Positions 9,333 to 17,851 of a stretch of DNA of 45,975 bases are shown piece by piece; within the stretch, counting starts at the first letter, position 1; every line of letters starts with the position of its first letter. The stretch lies in assembly GCA_902571425.1 (NCBI GenBank), contig CACGBZ010000009.1, positions 1 to 45,975 on the forward strand. The letters are read 5' to 3'. The notes below the pieces were generated by a model, which was given only the letters and a program-made list of their open reading frames with translations, made no database searches and was not told the origin of the DNA. The DNA comes from an uncultured Pelagibacteraceae bacterium (GTDB lineage: Bacteria; Pseudomonadota; Alphaproteobacteria; Pelagibacterales; Pelagibacteraceae). Made by a program: the position numbers and the translations under genes.

Positions 9333-9782
9333 ATGGCTAAAACTGATAAGGTTGAGAATAAAGATCAGAAAGTAGAAAAGTCTACTAAGAAGAGTGTAAA
9401 AAGTTCTTATTCAAAAAAAAAGAAAGTTAAGAAAAATATTTTAAATGGAATTGCTTATGTACAATCAACATTTAATAATACTATTATCTCTATTGCTGAT
9501 ACAAATGGAAACGTAATTTCATGGGCATCTGCTGGACAAAAAGGTTTTAAGGGATCAAGAAAATCAACTCCTTACGCTGCACAGATTGCAGCAGACTCTG
9601 CAGCTTCAAAAGCATTAGAATATGGTATGAAAACTTTATATGTAGAAGTAAAAGGACCAGGATCAGGAAGAGAAACAGCTTTAAGAGCGCTGCAAGCTAG
9701 AGGATTTAAGATTTTGTCAATAAAAGACACTACACCTATGCCTCATAACGGGACTAGACCACCAAAAAAAAGGAGAGTTTAA
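9333..9782 (+). CDS. rpsK: 30S ribosomal protein S11 with lysine-rich N-terminal extension
   Basis: S11 lines the mRNA path in the platform. The conserved core starts near residue 34 with [19 protein letters not shown] and includes [22 protein letters not shown] and the end signature [15 protein letters not shown]. At 149 aa it is about 20 residues longer than usual. The excess is a charged N-terminal stretch of lysine, serine and glutamate. A TAATG junction couples it to rpoA. Confidence 0.97.
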   Translation: MAKTDKVENKDQKVEKSTKKSVKSSYSKKKKVKKNILNGIAYVQSTFNNTIISIADTNGNVISWASAGQKGFKGSRKSTPYAAQIAADSAASKALEYGMKTLYVEVKGPGSGRETALRALQARGFKILSIKDTTPMPHNGTRPPKKRRV

Positions 9783-10810
9783 TGGAAGTCGAAAATGTTA
9801 ATGTTAAAAATTGGAAGTCATTAATTAAGCCATCCAAATTAGATGTTCAAATAAGTGATGACTTAACACATGCAAAAATAGTGGCTGAGCCTTTAGAAAA
9901 AGGTTATGGATTAACCTTAGGTAATTCATTAAGAAGAATTTTATTATCATCAATAAGAGGTGCTGCTGTAACATCAATTCAAATTGATGGAGTTTTACAT
10001 GAATTCACTTCAATAAAAGGTGTTAGAGAAGATGTGACTGATATAGTTTTAAACGTAAAATCTTTAGCATTAAAAAGTAACTCAGAGGGAACAAAAAAAT
10101 TAATCTTAGACGCAAAAGGACCTGGCGAAATTAAAGCTTCAGATATAGCTCCAGTTTCAGATGTTGAAATTTTAAATCCTGACTTAGTTATTTGTAATCT
10201 AGATGAAAACACAGCTTTTCATATGGAAATGAATGTTAACACAGGTAAAGGATATGTTCCTGCAGAGTTAAATAAACCTGAAGAACCACCATTAGGTCTT
10301 ATTGCTATTGACTCACTTTATAGCCCGGTTAAAAAAGTTTCATATTCGGTAAGCACTGCTAGAGAAGGTAAAGCATTAGATTATGATAAATTAATTATGG
10401 AAGTTGAAACCAATGGATCAATTTCAGCTGAAGACGCTGTAGCCTATTCAGCTAGAATTTTCCAAGATCAACTTAAAATGTTTATAAACTTTGATGAGCC
10501 AGTTGAAGCTCCTGTGAAAGAAGTTTCTACCGAACCTGAATTTAACAAAAACTTACTAAGAAAAGTAGATGAATTAGAGCTATCAGTTAGATCAATGAAC
10601 TGCTTGAAAAATGATAATATTATTTATATCGGTGATCTTGTTCAAAAATCTGAGGGTGAAATGTTGAGAACACCTAATTTTGGAAGAAAATCATTAAATG
10701 AAATTAAAGAAGTTTTAACAGGTATGTCTCTATATTTAGGAATGGAAATTCCTAACTGGCCACCTGACAACATTGCAGAAATGTCTAAGAAATTGGAGGA
10801 AGCAATTTAA
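9782..10810 (+). CDS. rpoA: RNA polymerase alpha subunit
   Basis: Alpha (342 aa) dimerises to nucleate RNA polymerase assembly. The N-terminal domain shows [22 protein letters not shown] (dimer interface) and [14 protein letters not shown] blocks. The alpha-CTD, from about residue 255, carries [12 protein letters not shown] (UP-element and activator contact helix) and [17 protein letters not shown]. Length is normal. It is joined by TAATG overlaps to rpsK and rplQ. Confidence 0.98.
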   Translation: MEVENVNVKNWKSLIKPSKLDVQISDDLTHAKIVAEPLEKGYGLTLGNSLRRILLSSIRGAAVTSIQIDGVLHEFTSIKGVREDVTDIVLNVKSLALKSNSEGTKKLILDAKGPGEIKASDIAPVSDVEILNPDLVICNLDENTAFHMEMNVNTGKGYVPAELNKPEEPPLGLIAIDSLYSPVKKVSYSVSTAREGKALDYDKLIMEVETNGSISAEDAVAYSARIFQDQLKMFINFDEPVEAPVKEVSTEPEFNKNLLRKVDELELSVRSMNCLKNDNIIYIGDLVQKSEGEMLRTPNFGRKSLNEIKEVLTGMSLYLGMEIPNWPPDNIAEMSKKLEEAI

Positions 10811-11253
10811 TGAGACATGGTTTGGCAAATAAGAAGTTAAATAGAACATCAGAGCATAGAAAAGCTCTGCTTAAAAATATGCTTAATTCTTTGATTAAGT
10901 ATGAACAGATTAAAACGACTTTGCCAAAAGCTAAATTTTTAAAACCTCAAGCGGATAAAATAATAACATTAGGAAAAAAGGAAACTTTACAAACAACAAA
11001 AATATTGGTTTCTAAACTTCAAGATATTAAATCAGCTAATAAAGTTAAAAAAACACTTTCAAAAAGATATCAGAATAGAAATGGTGGTTACACAAGAATA
11101 ATTAAAGCTGGATTTAGATATGGAGATAATGCTCCAATGGCAATAATTGAATTTGTTGATAGAGACGTTGAAGCCAAGAGAATTGATAAACCAAAAAAAG
11201 ACACAACTAAAGAATCTCCTAAAACAGAAGAGAAAAAACCAGCTACAGCCTAA
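10810..11253 (+). CDS. rplQ: 50S ribosomal protein L17
   Basis: L17 (147 aa) has the family start [20 protein letters not shown] and the conserved ending block [28 protein letters not shown] (split by convention). After residue about 120 there is a lysine/threonine/glutamate-rich, probably disordered tail. It closes the ribosomal run. The next gene starts only 10 bases later, with no terminator-like hairpin between. Confidence 0.98.
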   Translation: MRHGLANKKLNRTSEHRKALLKNMLNSLIKYEQIKTTLPKAKFLKPQADKIITLGKKETLQTTKILVSKLQDIKSANKVKKTLSKRYQNRNGGYTRIIKAGFRYGDNAPMAIIEFVDRDVEAKRIDKPKKDTTKESPKTEEKKPATA

Positions 11254-11263
11254 ATCTTAAATC

Positions 11264-12181
11264 ATGAAAAAATCTTACATCGTTGATTCAACGTGTAATG
11301 ATATGCGTTTGGATAGATGGTTAAGATTAAAAATTGGAAAAATTCCTCAAGGACTTGTAGAGAAATACTTAAGAACAGGAAAAATTAAGCTCAATAAAAA
11401 GAAAGTTAAAAGTTCATTTAAAGTAAAGACAAAAGATGAAATAAATATATTCAACATTGAATTTAAAGAAATAATTCAACAAAAAAAAATTAAGTTTTTA
11501 CCATCAAAAGAAATTATAAAATCAAATGAAGATCAAATTATTGACAACAATGACAATTTTGTTGTTTTAAACAAAGCATCGGGCATATCAGTGCAAGGTG
11601 GAACTAAATCAAAAAAAAATCTAATTGATATTTTTGCTAAAAGTGAAATTTTTGAAGGAACAAAACCATATTCTGTTCATAGATTAGATAAAGATACTTC
11701 TGGAGTTTTTATTATGGCCAAAAACAGAAAAAGCGCTCAATTTCTTACTTCTTTATTTAGACTAAGAAAAGTACACAAAACATATTTAGCTATCTGTCAT
11801 GGTGAAATTAGTAAAAAATCTGGTGTATGGGATGATGATTTAATTAGGTATGACGGTGATAAAAAAATAATTGAAAAAGCAAAAACAATTTTTAAAGTCA
11901 TTGATAAAAATTCTGAAGCAAGTTTATTAAAATTAAAACCTATTACAGGACGAAAACATCAGTTAAGAAAACAATTATATGCAATTGGAAACCCTATATT
12001 TGGAGATACGAAATATAAATTATCAAATTCTAATAAAGGAATTAATAAAAATTTAATGTTACATTCATACCAAATTAAATTTAAAATTAACGACATAAAA
12101 CATACTTATTCAGCATTGTTACCTGATTATTTTCAAAAACTTTTAAAATCTAAAAGACTTAGATTTTTAAATTTGAAATAA
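11264..12181 (+). CDS. rluC: RluC/RluD-family 23S rRNA pseudouridine synthase
   Basis: The 305-aa protein begins with an S4-like RNA-binding domain ([20 protein letters not shown], residues about 15-60). A pseudouridine synthase domain follows. The catalytic motif HRLDKDTSG lies at residues 139-147 with Asp142 as nucleophile, and the C-terminal block [15 protein letters not shown] is present. Such enzymes isomerise uridines in 23S rRNA. The S4 plus HRLDxxTSG layout and start resemble RluC, but the exact target cannot be read from sequence. It is co-directional with rplQ. Its last 23 bases overlap the convergent lipB. Confidence 0.85.
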   Translation: MKKSYIVDSTCNDMRLDRWLRLKIGKIPQGLVEKYLRTGKIKLNKKKVKSSFKVKTKDEINIFNIEFKEIIQQKKIKFLPSKEIIKSNEDQIIDNNDNFVVLNKASGISVQGGTKSKKNLIDIFAKSEIFEGTKPYSVHRLDKDTSGVFIMAKNRKSAQFLTSLFRLRKVHKTYLAICHGEISKKSGVWDDDLIRYDGDKKIIEKAKTIFKVIDKNSEASLLKLKPITGRKHQLRKQLYAIGNPIFGDTKYKLSNSNKGINKNLMLHSYQIKFKINDIKHTYSALLPDYFQKLLKSKRLRFLNLK

Positions 12182-12776
12182 AATTTTTAGTTAATATATC
12201 ACTTAGATTTGAGTAATCCTGATCTAAAATATTTTTCAAATTAGTTACTCCTTTATCTGAAATACCACATGGTATAATTTTTTTATAATTTTCCAGATTA
12301 TTATTTATATTTATTGCAAAACCATGATAGGCAATCCATTTGCTAACTCTGATACCTATTGCAGCAATTTTTTTAACTTCATTATTAGATTTATGCCATA
12401 TTCCAATATTATCTTTATCTGGAAAAGTTTCTATTTTATAAAATTTTAAAGTTTGAATTATTGTTTTTTCAATAATTGTTATAAATTTTCTGATATCCTT
12501 TTTTTTTCTTAAATCTAAAACAAAATAACAAATTAATTGGCCTGGCCCATGGTAAGTAATTTTACCACCTCTATTCGTTTTTAATATATTAATGGATTTG
12601 TCAATAATCTCATTCTCTTTATAAGAAGTTCCTCCTGTAAAAACTTCATTATGCTCCAAAGTCCAAATTAATTCTTGCTCATTATTTTCATACAAATTCT
12701 TTAATCTAGACTCTAGTAAATTAATAGCATCAAAATAATTTACTGGTTTTATTGACTTTTTGATCTCTATGTTCAT
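12159..12776 (-). CDS. lipB: Octanoyl-[acyl-carrier-protein] octanoyltransferase LipB
   Basis: LipB moves octanoate from ACP to lipoyl domains of 2-oxoacid dehydrogenases and GcvH; LipA then inserts sulfur. The substrate-binding [12 protein letters not shown] motif is at residues 69-80, the catalytic lysine at about 136 ([10 protein letters not shown]) and the nucleophilic Cys170 in [13 protein letters not shown]. At 205 aa the length is normal. lipA is not next to it. Its 3' end overlaps the last codons of the opposing rluC-like gene by 23 bases, so the two transcripts are complementary there. Confidence 0.96.
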   Translation of the reverse strand: MNIEIKKSIKPVNYFDAINLLESRLKNLYENNEQELIWTLEHNEVFTGGTSYKENEIIDKSINILKTNRGGKITYHGPGQLICYFVLDLRKKKDIRKFITIIEKTIIQTLKFYKIETFPDKDNIGIWHKSNNEVKKIAAIGIRVSKWIAYHGFAININNNLENYKKIIPCGISDKGVTNLKNILDQDYSNLSDILTKNFISNLKI

Positions 12777-12837
12777 TTATAATTTGTATTATCTTTATTA
12801 TGTATTAATAGTGCAAATCTAAATTATAGGTAGATTT

Positions 12838-14211
12838 ATGTCTTTAACTAAAAAAACTAAAGATAAAAAAGTAAATTTTGAGTTTAATAAAGAATATATA
12901 AGAGTTGTTACTAGCAAAATAGCTAACAATGATGCTCAATTTATTACCAATTCATTTAATGAAATGCACCCTGCTGATGCTGCAGATATTATCGAACACC
13001 TTAGCGAAGGAGATAGAGAAAGTTTAATTAAACTAAATAATTTCAATATTGATCCGGAAGTTTTTGTTGAATTAAATGAGTCTATTCAATCAGAAATTAT
13101 TACCTATTTATCTTCAGAATCTATAGTAAGTATTCTAAAAGGTTTAGAGTCAGACGATGCAATATCTATATTAGAAAATGTTCCTGAAGAGGATAAAAAT
13201 GCAATCCTTAGCTCTTTACCCCCTAAAGATAGATTTGCTCTTTTAGAAAGCTTGAGCTATCCAGAAGATACTGCTGCCAGACTTATGCAGCGTGAATTTA
13301 CAGCTATACCAAGTAATTGGTCTGTAGGTCAAACAATTGACTATTTAAGAGAAAACAAAGATTTACCAGAGGAGTTTTTAGAAATTTTTATTGTTAATGA
13401 GGATTTTAAACCAATAGGTACTGTTCCTTCATCTAGAGTTTTAACAACACCTCGAGATACTAAAATGGCAACAATTATGTCAGAATCTCAATTATTAATT
13501 CCTGTTGAAATGGATAAAGAGGAAGTTGCTAACTTATTTGAAAATTACAATTTAAATTCAGCCGCCGTTGTAGACAAAAATAATAAATTAGTTGGTATGA
13601 TTATGAACGATGACGTTTTAACAGTCTTGAAAGAAGAAGCTGAGGAGGATGCTTTAAGATTAGCAGGGGTAGGAGATGAAGAAATTACGGATGGAGTAGT
13701 AAAAAAGACAAAAAGAAGATTTAATTGGCTTTTGCTTAATTTATTTACTGCCTTTCTAGCCACATGGTGCATTAGTTTATTTGGAGCAACAATCGAACAA
13801 ATGGTAGTATTAGCTTTTTTGATGCCTATTGTAGCTTCAATGGGAGGAAATGCAGGAATGCAAACACTTGCAGTTACAGTAAGAACTATAGCTACAAATG
13901 ATTTAACTCAAAACAATTTCTCATCTAATGTATTTAAAGAATTTTCTATTGGTATTTTAAATGGAATTATATTTGCGGCAATAAGTGCTTTAATTGTACA
14001 GATATGGTTTCAAGATAGTATCCTTTCATTGATCATAGCAATATCAATGGTACTAACAATGATCATAGCTGGATTATTTGGTATTTTAGTTCCTTTTACC
14101 CTAAAAAAAATGAATATAGATCCAGCAATTGCTTCAAGTGTTTTTGTGACAACAATTACAGATGTAATTGGTTTTGTTTCTTTCTTAGGAGTTGGAGCTT
14201 ACTTTTTATAA
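12838..14211 (+). CDS. mgtE: Magnesium transporter MgtE
   Basis: MgtE (457 aa) is an inner-membrane Mg2+ channel gated by its own cytoplasmic domains. An N-terminal superhelical domain (residues about 15-140, with MHPADAADIIEHL and LPPKDRFALLESL) is followed by two CBS repeats (about 145-270). Five membrane helices follow from about residue 290. The pore-region signature MPIVASMGGNAGMQTLAVTVRT is intact. It is divergent from lipB across a 61-base gap that must hold both promoters; I cannot place them with confidence. No Mg2+ riboswitch fits in that gap. Confidence 0.95.
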   Translation: MSLTKKTKDKKVNFEFNKEYIRVVTSKIANNDAQFITNSFNEMHPADAADIIEHLSEGDRESLIKLNNFNIDPEVFVELNESIQSEIITYLSSESIVSILKGLESDDAISILENVPEEDKNAILSSLPPKDRFALLESLSYPEDTAARLMQREFTAIPSNWSVGQTIDYLRENKDLPEEFLEIFIVNEDFKPIGTVPSSRVLTTPRDTKMATIMSESQLLIPVEMDKEEVANLFENYNLNSAAVVDKNNKLVGMIMNDDVLTVLKEEAEEDALRLAGVGDEEITDGVVKKTKRRFNWLLLNLFTAFLATWCISLFGATIEQMVVLAFLMPIVASMGGNAGMQTLAVTVRTIATNDLTQNNFSSNVFKEFSIGILNGIIFAAISALIVQIWFQDSILSLIIAISMVLTMIIAGLFGILVPFTLKKMNIDPAIASSVFVTTITDVIGFVSFLGVGAYFL

Positions 14212-14214
14212 AAA

Positions 14215-15030
14215 TTACAGGTTATCAATTAATCTGATATTGTTTAAATAATAAGCGATAAATAATCTTGAATTTTGTTTTGTGCTTGAAATTTTTAAAT
14301 TATTTATATTTCTTAGCTCTAAATAATCAATTTTTATTTTATAATTATTTTTTAATTCTTTTTTTTTAATATTTAAAAAGTTTGAGATTTTTTTCTTATT
14401 ATTAATATCTTTTTTAATACTCACTAGTTTTTTATAAATTTTTGCAGCAATGGCTATACTAGATTTATTTAAAAGTAGGTTTCTTGATGAAAGTGCCACA
14501 TTATTCCTATCGCGAATTGTTTTACAAGGAATGACCTTGGTTTTATACGATCTTTCTAATTGTTTTTTTACCAGATATAACTGTTGAAAATCTTTTTCTC
14601 CCATAAATATTTTTTGAGGGTTTATAATTTTAGTTAGTTTATTCATTACATCTAAAACACCTTCAAAATGACCTTTTCTAAACTTTGCACACAAAATTTT
14701 ATCTTTTTTAAGTAATGTGATTTGTGGTTTTTTTTTATCTTTGTATATATCTTTAAATTTAGGAAGATAAACAAAATCGACTTTTTTGCTTTTTTTAAGA
14801 ATTTTTAAATCCTTCTTGATATTTCTTGGATAAGATCTTAAATCTTTTTTGTTATTAAATTGTTTTGGATTAACATAAATACTTACAATTGTTTTTTTAC
14901 AAAGTTTTTTTGATTTATCTATTAGTGACAAATGACCTTTATGTATTCCACCCATAGTAGGAACAAAGCCAAGGTCATTAAATGGCCTTAATGATTCAAA
15001 TAATGACGTATTGTTTAATAAAATTTTCAT
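14215..15030 (-). CDS. panC: Pantothenate synthetase (pantoate-beta-alanine ligase)
   Basis: PanC joins pantoate and beta-alanine using ATP to make pantothenate for CoA. The FVPTMGGIHKGHLSL block (HXGH adenylate motif) lies near the N-terminus, followed by VNPKQFNNKKDLRSYPR, the GEKDFQQL segment and ALSSRN (KMSKS-like). The ATG at 15030 is preferred over one 30 bases upstream because MKILLNNTSL matches the usual beginning. This gives 271 aa and leaves 34 bases before the divergent galU. panB is not adjacent. The stop is 3 bases from the mgtE stop. Confidence 0.93.
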   Translation of the reverse strand: MKILLNNTSLFESLRPFNDLGFVPTMGGIHKGHLSLIDKSKKLCKKTIVSIYVNPKQFNNKKDLRSYPRNIKKDLKILKKSKKVDFVYLPKFKDIYKDKKKPQITLLKKDKILCAKFRKGHFEGVLDVMNKLTKIINPQKIFMGEKDFQQLYLVKKQLERSYKTKVIPCKTIRDRNNVALSSRNLLLNKSSIAIAAKIYKKLVSIKKDINNKKKISNFLNIKKKELKNNYKIKIDYLELRNINNLKISSTKQNSRLFIAYYLNNIRLIDNL

Positions 15031-15064
15031 TTGTATTAAAATATTTAATAAGTAAAACATTTAA

Positions 15065-15880
15065 ATGATTAAACAAGCAATTATTCCTTTGGCTGGTTTG
15101 GGTACTAGGCTGCTGCCTTTAACTAGTGTATTTGCTAAAGAGCTTCTACCTATAAACGGTAAGCCTGGAATTGAGTATATCCTTGATGAATGCATTGATG
15201 CCGGAATTAAAGAAATAGTTTTTATAATATCTACAAAGAAACAAATGATTAAAAAATACTTTTACAGTGATAATTTTTATCAAAGTATTATTAAAAAAAA
15301 GAAAGATCGAAGAATAATTAATGAGTATAAAAAAATACTAAAATATAAAAAAAAAATAAAATTTGTATATCAAAATATTCCTACAGGTACTGGTGATGCA
15401 GTGCTTAAAACACAAAAATTTATTAAAAATAAATATTTTTTAATGTTGTTACCTGATGATCTTATAATTAAAAAAAATTGCTCAAAAGCTATGATAAGAG
15501 TTCATAGTAAATACAGTGCTTCGGTTATGGCTTCCATGAAGGTGAATAAAAAAACTGTTTCAAGATGGGGTATTTATAAATTAAATAAAAAATTAAATAA
15601 AACAGATTACTTGATTGATGGTGTTGTAGAAAAACCTTCTGTTAAAAATGCACCGTCAAATAATGCTGTTATAGGTAGATACATATTGCCAAGAACAATT
15701 TTTAAGAAACTTAAATCATTAAAACCAAGTAAAGGAAATGAAATCCATATAACCGATGCAATTCAAGAATTAATAAATGACAAAGAGAAATTTGTAGCAC
15801 ATAATTTTGAAGGTAAATATCTTGATTGTGGAACAATGAAAGGTTACATCATTTCTTCAAAAGTAATAGGTAAATTATGA
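15065..15880 (+). CDS. galU: UTP-glucose-1-phosphate uridylyltransferase
   Basis: GalU makes UDP-glucose from UTP and glucose-1-phosphate. The nucleotidyltransferase start IIPLAGLGTRLLPLTSVFAKELLPI (split by convention) contains the GXGTR loop and the catalytic KE lysine. QNIPTGTGDAVLKT, LPDDLI and the late VVEKPSVKNAPSNNAVIGRYI complete the pattern. At 271 aa it is slightly short. It overlaps ugd by 4 bases (ATGA), which uses its product, so the pair is an operon for UDP-glucuronate supply to surface polysaccharide or lipid. Confidence 0.94.
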   Translation: MIKQAIIPLAGLGTRLLPLTSVFAKELLPINGKPGIEYILDECIDAGIKEIVFIISTKKQMIKKYFYSDNFYQSIIKKKKDRRIINEYKKILKYKKKIKFVYQNIPTGTGDAVLKTQKFIKNKYFLMLLPDDLIIKKNCSKAMIRVHSKYSASVMASMKVNKKTVSRWGIYKLNKKLNKTDYLIDGVVEKPSVKNAPSNNAVIGRYILPRTIFKKLKSLKPSKGNEIHITDAIQELINDKEKFVAHNFEGKYLDCGTMKGYIISSKVIGKL

Positions 15881-17175
15881 AATTATGCATGATTGGTACT
15901 GGCTATGTTGGTTTAGTAAGTGGTGTTTGTTTTGCTGATCTAGGTAATGATGTCATATGTGTAGATAAAGATAATAACAAAATTAATAATTTAAAAAAAG
16001 GCATCATACCTATTTATGAGCCTGGTTTAGAAGAATTAGTTTTAAAAAATTATAAAAATAAAAGACTAAATTTTTCAACAAACTTAAAAGAATCTATAAA
16101 GAAATCTGATATTGTTTTTGTATGTGTAGGAACTCCTACTAGAAGAAATAGTAATAGTGCAGATCTTAGCCAGGTTTATTCTGTAGCAAAAGAAATCTCT
16201 AAATCTATAAATAAATTCAAAATTATAATCAATAAATCTACAGTCCCAGTAGCAACAGGAGATGAAGTAGAGAAGATTATTGCCAAAAATGTAAGTAGAA
16301 AGTATTTCTCTGTTGTTTCAAATCCTGAATTTCTGAGAGAAGGAGAGGCAATACGTGATTTTATTTATCCTGATAGAGTTGTTATTGGTTCTAATGATGA
16401 AAAATCTAAAAGAATATTAAAAAACCTATATTCTCCATTAATATCTAAAGGCGCAAAGTTTGTATCCACAAATAGACGAGCTGCAGAATTAATTAAATAT
16501 GCGTCAAATGCTTTTCTAGCAACTAAAATTACATTTATTAATGAAATAGCAAATTTATGTGAAAAAACTGGGATTGATGTTGAGGATATTTCAATAGGTA
16601 TAGGTCTTGATAAAAGAATTGGAAGTAGGTTTTTGAGAGCAGGGCCAGCTTATGGTGGATCTTGTTTTCCAAAAGATACTAAAGCAATTGTTTCTACAGC
16701 AGATAAATTTAAAACTAATTTATCCGTAATAAAAAGTGTAATTAAATCCAATGAAATAAGGTCAGATATATTGCAAAAAAGAGTTAATTTAATATTAAAA
16801 AATAAAGTTAAAAATAAAAAAATATCTTTTTTGGGGGTTACATTTAAAGCTAACACAGATGATATGAGAGATTCATCAAGCTTAAAATTAATTCCTTATT
16901 TATCAAGAAGAGGTGCTCAAATCAAATACTATGATCCAACTGGATTTAAAAAGGAATTTAGTATATTAAAAAATGTTGAATTTTCACAATCTATAGAAGA
17001 TTCAATTAAAGGATCTGATTTAATTATAATTCATACTGAATGGAATGATTTCAAATCAATAAATTTTAGAAAATTTTCTAAAAATAAAAATCTCATTATT
17101 TATGATATGCGAAATATTTTTTCTCCAGATAAGATTAAGAAAATGGGTTTTAAATATTTTGGAATTGGAAGATAG
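15877..17175 (+). CDS. ugd: UDP-glucose 6-dehydrogenase
   Basis: The enzyme oxidises UDP-glucose to UDP-glucuronate with two NAD+. The Rossmann motif GTGYVGLVSG is at residues 7-16. The central block SNPEFLREGEAI is at about 148-159, and the catalytic Cys263 sits in GGSCFPKD. The C-terminal UDP-binding domain begins near residue 310 (FLGVTFKANTDDMRDSSS). The 432-aa length matches the family. It is coupled to galU by an ATGA overlap and ends 2 bases from the stop of the opposing ridA-like gene. Confidence 0.96.
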   Translation: MKLCMIGTGYVGLVSGVCFADLGNDVICVDKDNNKINNLKKGIIPIYEPGLEELVLKNYKNKRLNFSTNLKESIKKSDIVFVCVGTPTRRNSNSADLSQVYSVAKEISKSINKFKIIINKSTVPVATGDEVEKIIAKNVSRKYFSVVSNPEFLREGEAIRDFIYPDRVVIGSNDEKSKRILKNLYSPLISKGAKFVSTNRRAAELIKYASNAFLATKITFINEIANLCEKTGIDVEDISIGIGLDKRIGSRFLRAGPAYGGSCFPKDTKAIVSTADKFKTNLSVIKSVIKSNEIRSDILQKRVNLILKNKVKNKKISFLGVTFKANTDDMRDSSSLKLIPYLSRRGAQIKYYDPTGFKKEFSILKNVEFSQSIEDSIKGSDLIIIHTEWNDFKSINFRKFSKNKNLIIYDMRNIFSPDKIKKMGFKYFGIGR

Positions 17176-17177
17176 TA

Positions 17178-17639
17178 TTAATTTAATTCAAAAATTGCAT
17201 CAACCTCAACTGATACACCTAATGGCAAACTATTAGTGCTCACAGCAGCTCTAGTGTGCATACCATCCTCACCAAAGATTAAAGCAATCAGATCAGACGC
17301 TCCATTTATAACTTTTGGCTGATCAGTAAACTCGTCAGTAGAATTTACAAATCCAGTTAATTTAATACATGATTTTATTTTATTTAAATCTCCATTACAC
17401 GCACTTTTGGCCTGTGATACTATACTTAAAGCGCATCTTTCAGCAGCCTTATATCCATCCTCAGTAGATAATTCTTTACCTAACTTACCTTTAATTAATT
17501 CTCCATTTTCTGAAATTGAAATTTGACCTGAAATGTATAATAGTTTACCTGCTATTTTCGTTGCTACGTATGAACCAACCGGAGCTTTTGGCTCTGGAAG
17601 TTTTATATTATTTTTAATTAGGCTCTCTTCAAATTTCAT
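17178..17639 (-). CDS. RidA/YjgF-family protein
   Basis: The 153-aa protein carries the RidA fold: KLLYISGQISISENGELIKG near the N-terminus and HTRAAVSTNSLPLGVSVEVD near the end. The arginine before AAV stands where RidA's imine-binding arginine is found. RidA enzymes hydrolyse reactive enamine/imine intermediates, but many relatives are uncharacterised, and at 153 aa this one is longer than RidA itself (about 128). Its ATG overlaps the stop of the 71-aa gene upstream (ATGA), making it last in the ruvX-to-ridA series. Confidence 0.85.
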   Translation of the reverse strand: MKFEESLIKNNIKLPEPKAPVGSYVATKIAGKLLYISGQISISENGELIKGKLGKELSTEDGYKAAERCALSIVSQAKSACNGDLNKIKSCIKLTGFVNSTDEFTDQPKVINGASDLIALIFGEDGMHTRAAVSTNSLPLGVSVEVDAIFELN

Positions 17640-17851
17640 TTTTCTTTTTTCTTAAACCAATCAGTTAAATATTTTTTTTCTTTAATATTATTAGTATCAA
17701 GACCAAAACCCAATGTTTTCTTTTTAACTTTTCCACCTATGCATTTTAAATACTCTTTAGATAATTTTTTATATGAAGAACAATTTTCATTTCCTAGAGA
17801 GTAATTATTCATAAAAAAGGACAGGAATATTAGGAAAAATATTTTTTTCAT
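17636..17851 (-). CDS. Small secreted hypothetical protein with two cysteines
   Basis: I do not recognise this 71-aa protein. Residues 1-20 form a signal peptide-like start (lysines 2-3, then a hydrophobic core IFFLIFLSFFM). The mature part is lysine-rich with two cysteines, Cys24 and Cys37, 13 residues apart, that could form a periplasmic disulfide, and ends in WFKKKEK. It overlaps topA upstream and the RidA-family gene downstream by 4 bases each (ATGA). This coupling, the signal peptide and matching base composition argue that it is a real gene. It could instead be membrane-anchored. Confidence 0.75.
   Translation of the reverse strand: MKKIFFLIFLSFFMNNYSLGNENCSSYKKLSKEYLKCIGGKVKKKTLGFGLDTNNIKEKKYLTDWFKKKEK

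Noticed and set aside
12777..12837. Possible magnesium riboswitch before mgtE
   Set aside because: The 61-base AT-rich gap is too short and shows no conserved stems; known Mg2+ riboswitches are much longer.
15031..15060. Upstream ATG for panC adding ten residues
   Set aside because: It would leave 4 bases between divergent starts and no room for either promoter; MKILLNNTSL at 15030 is the usual beginning.
15290..15360. Poly-A/lysine-rich tracts in galU and elsewhere as possible frameshift or slippage sites
   Set aside because: The frames run through them without interruption and such tracts are everywhere in this base composition.
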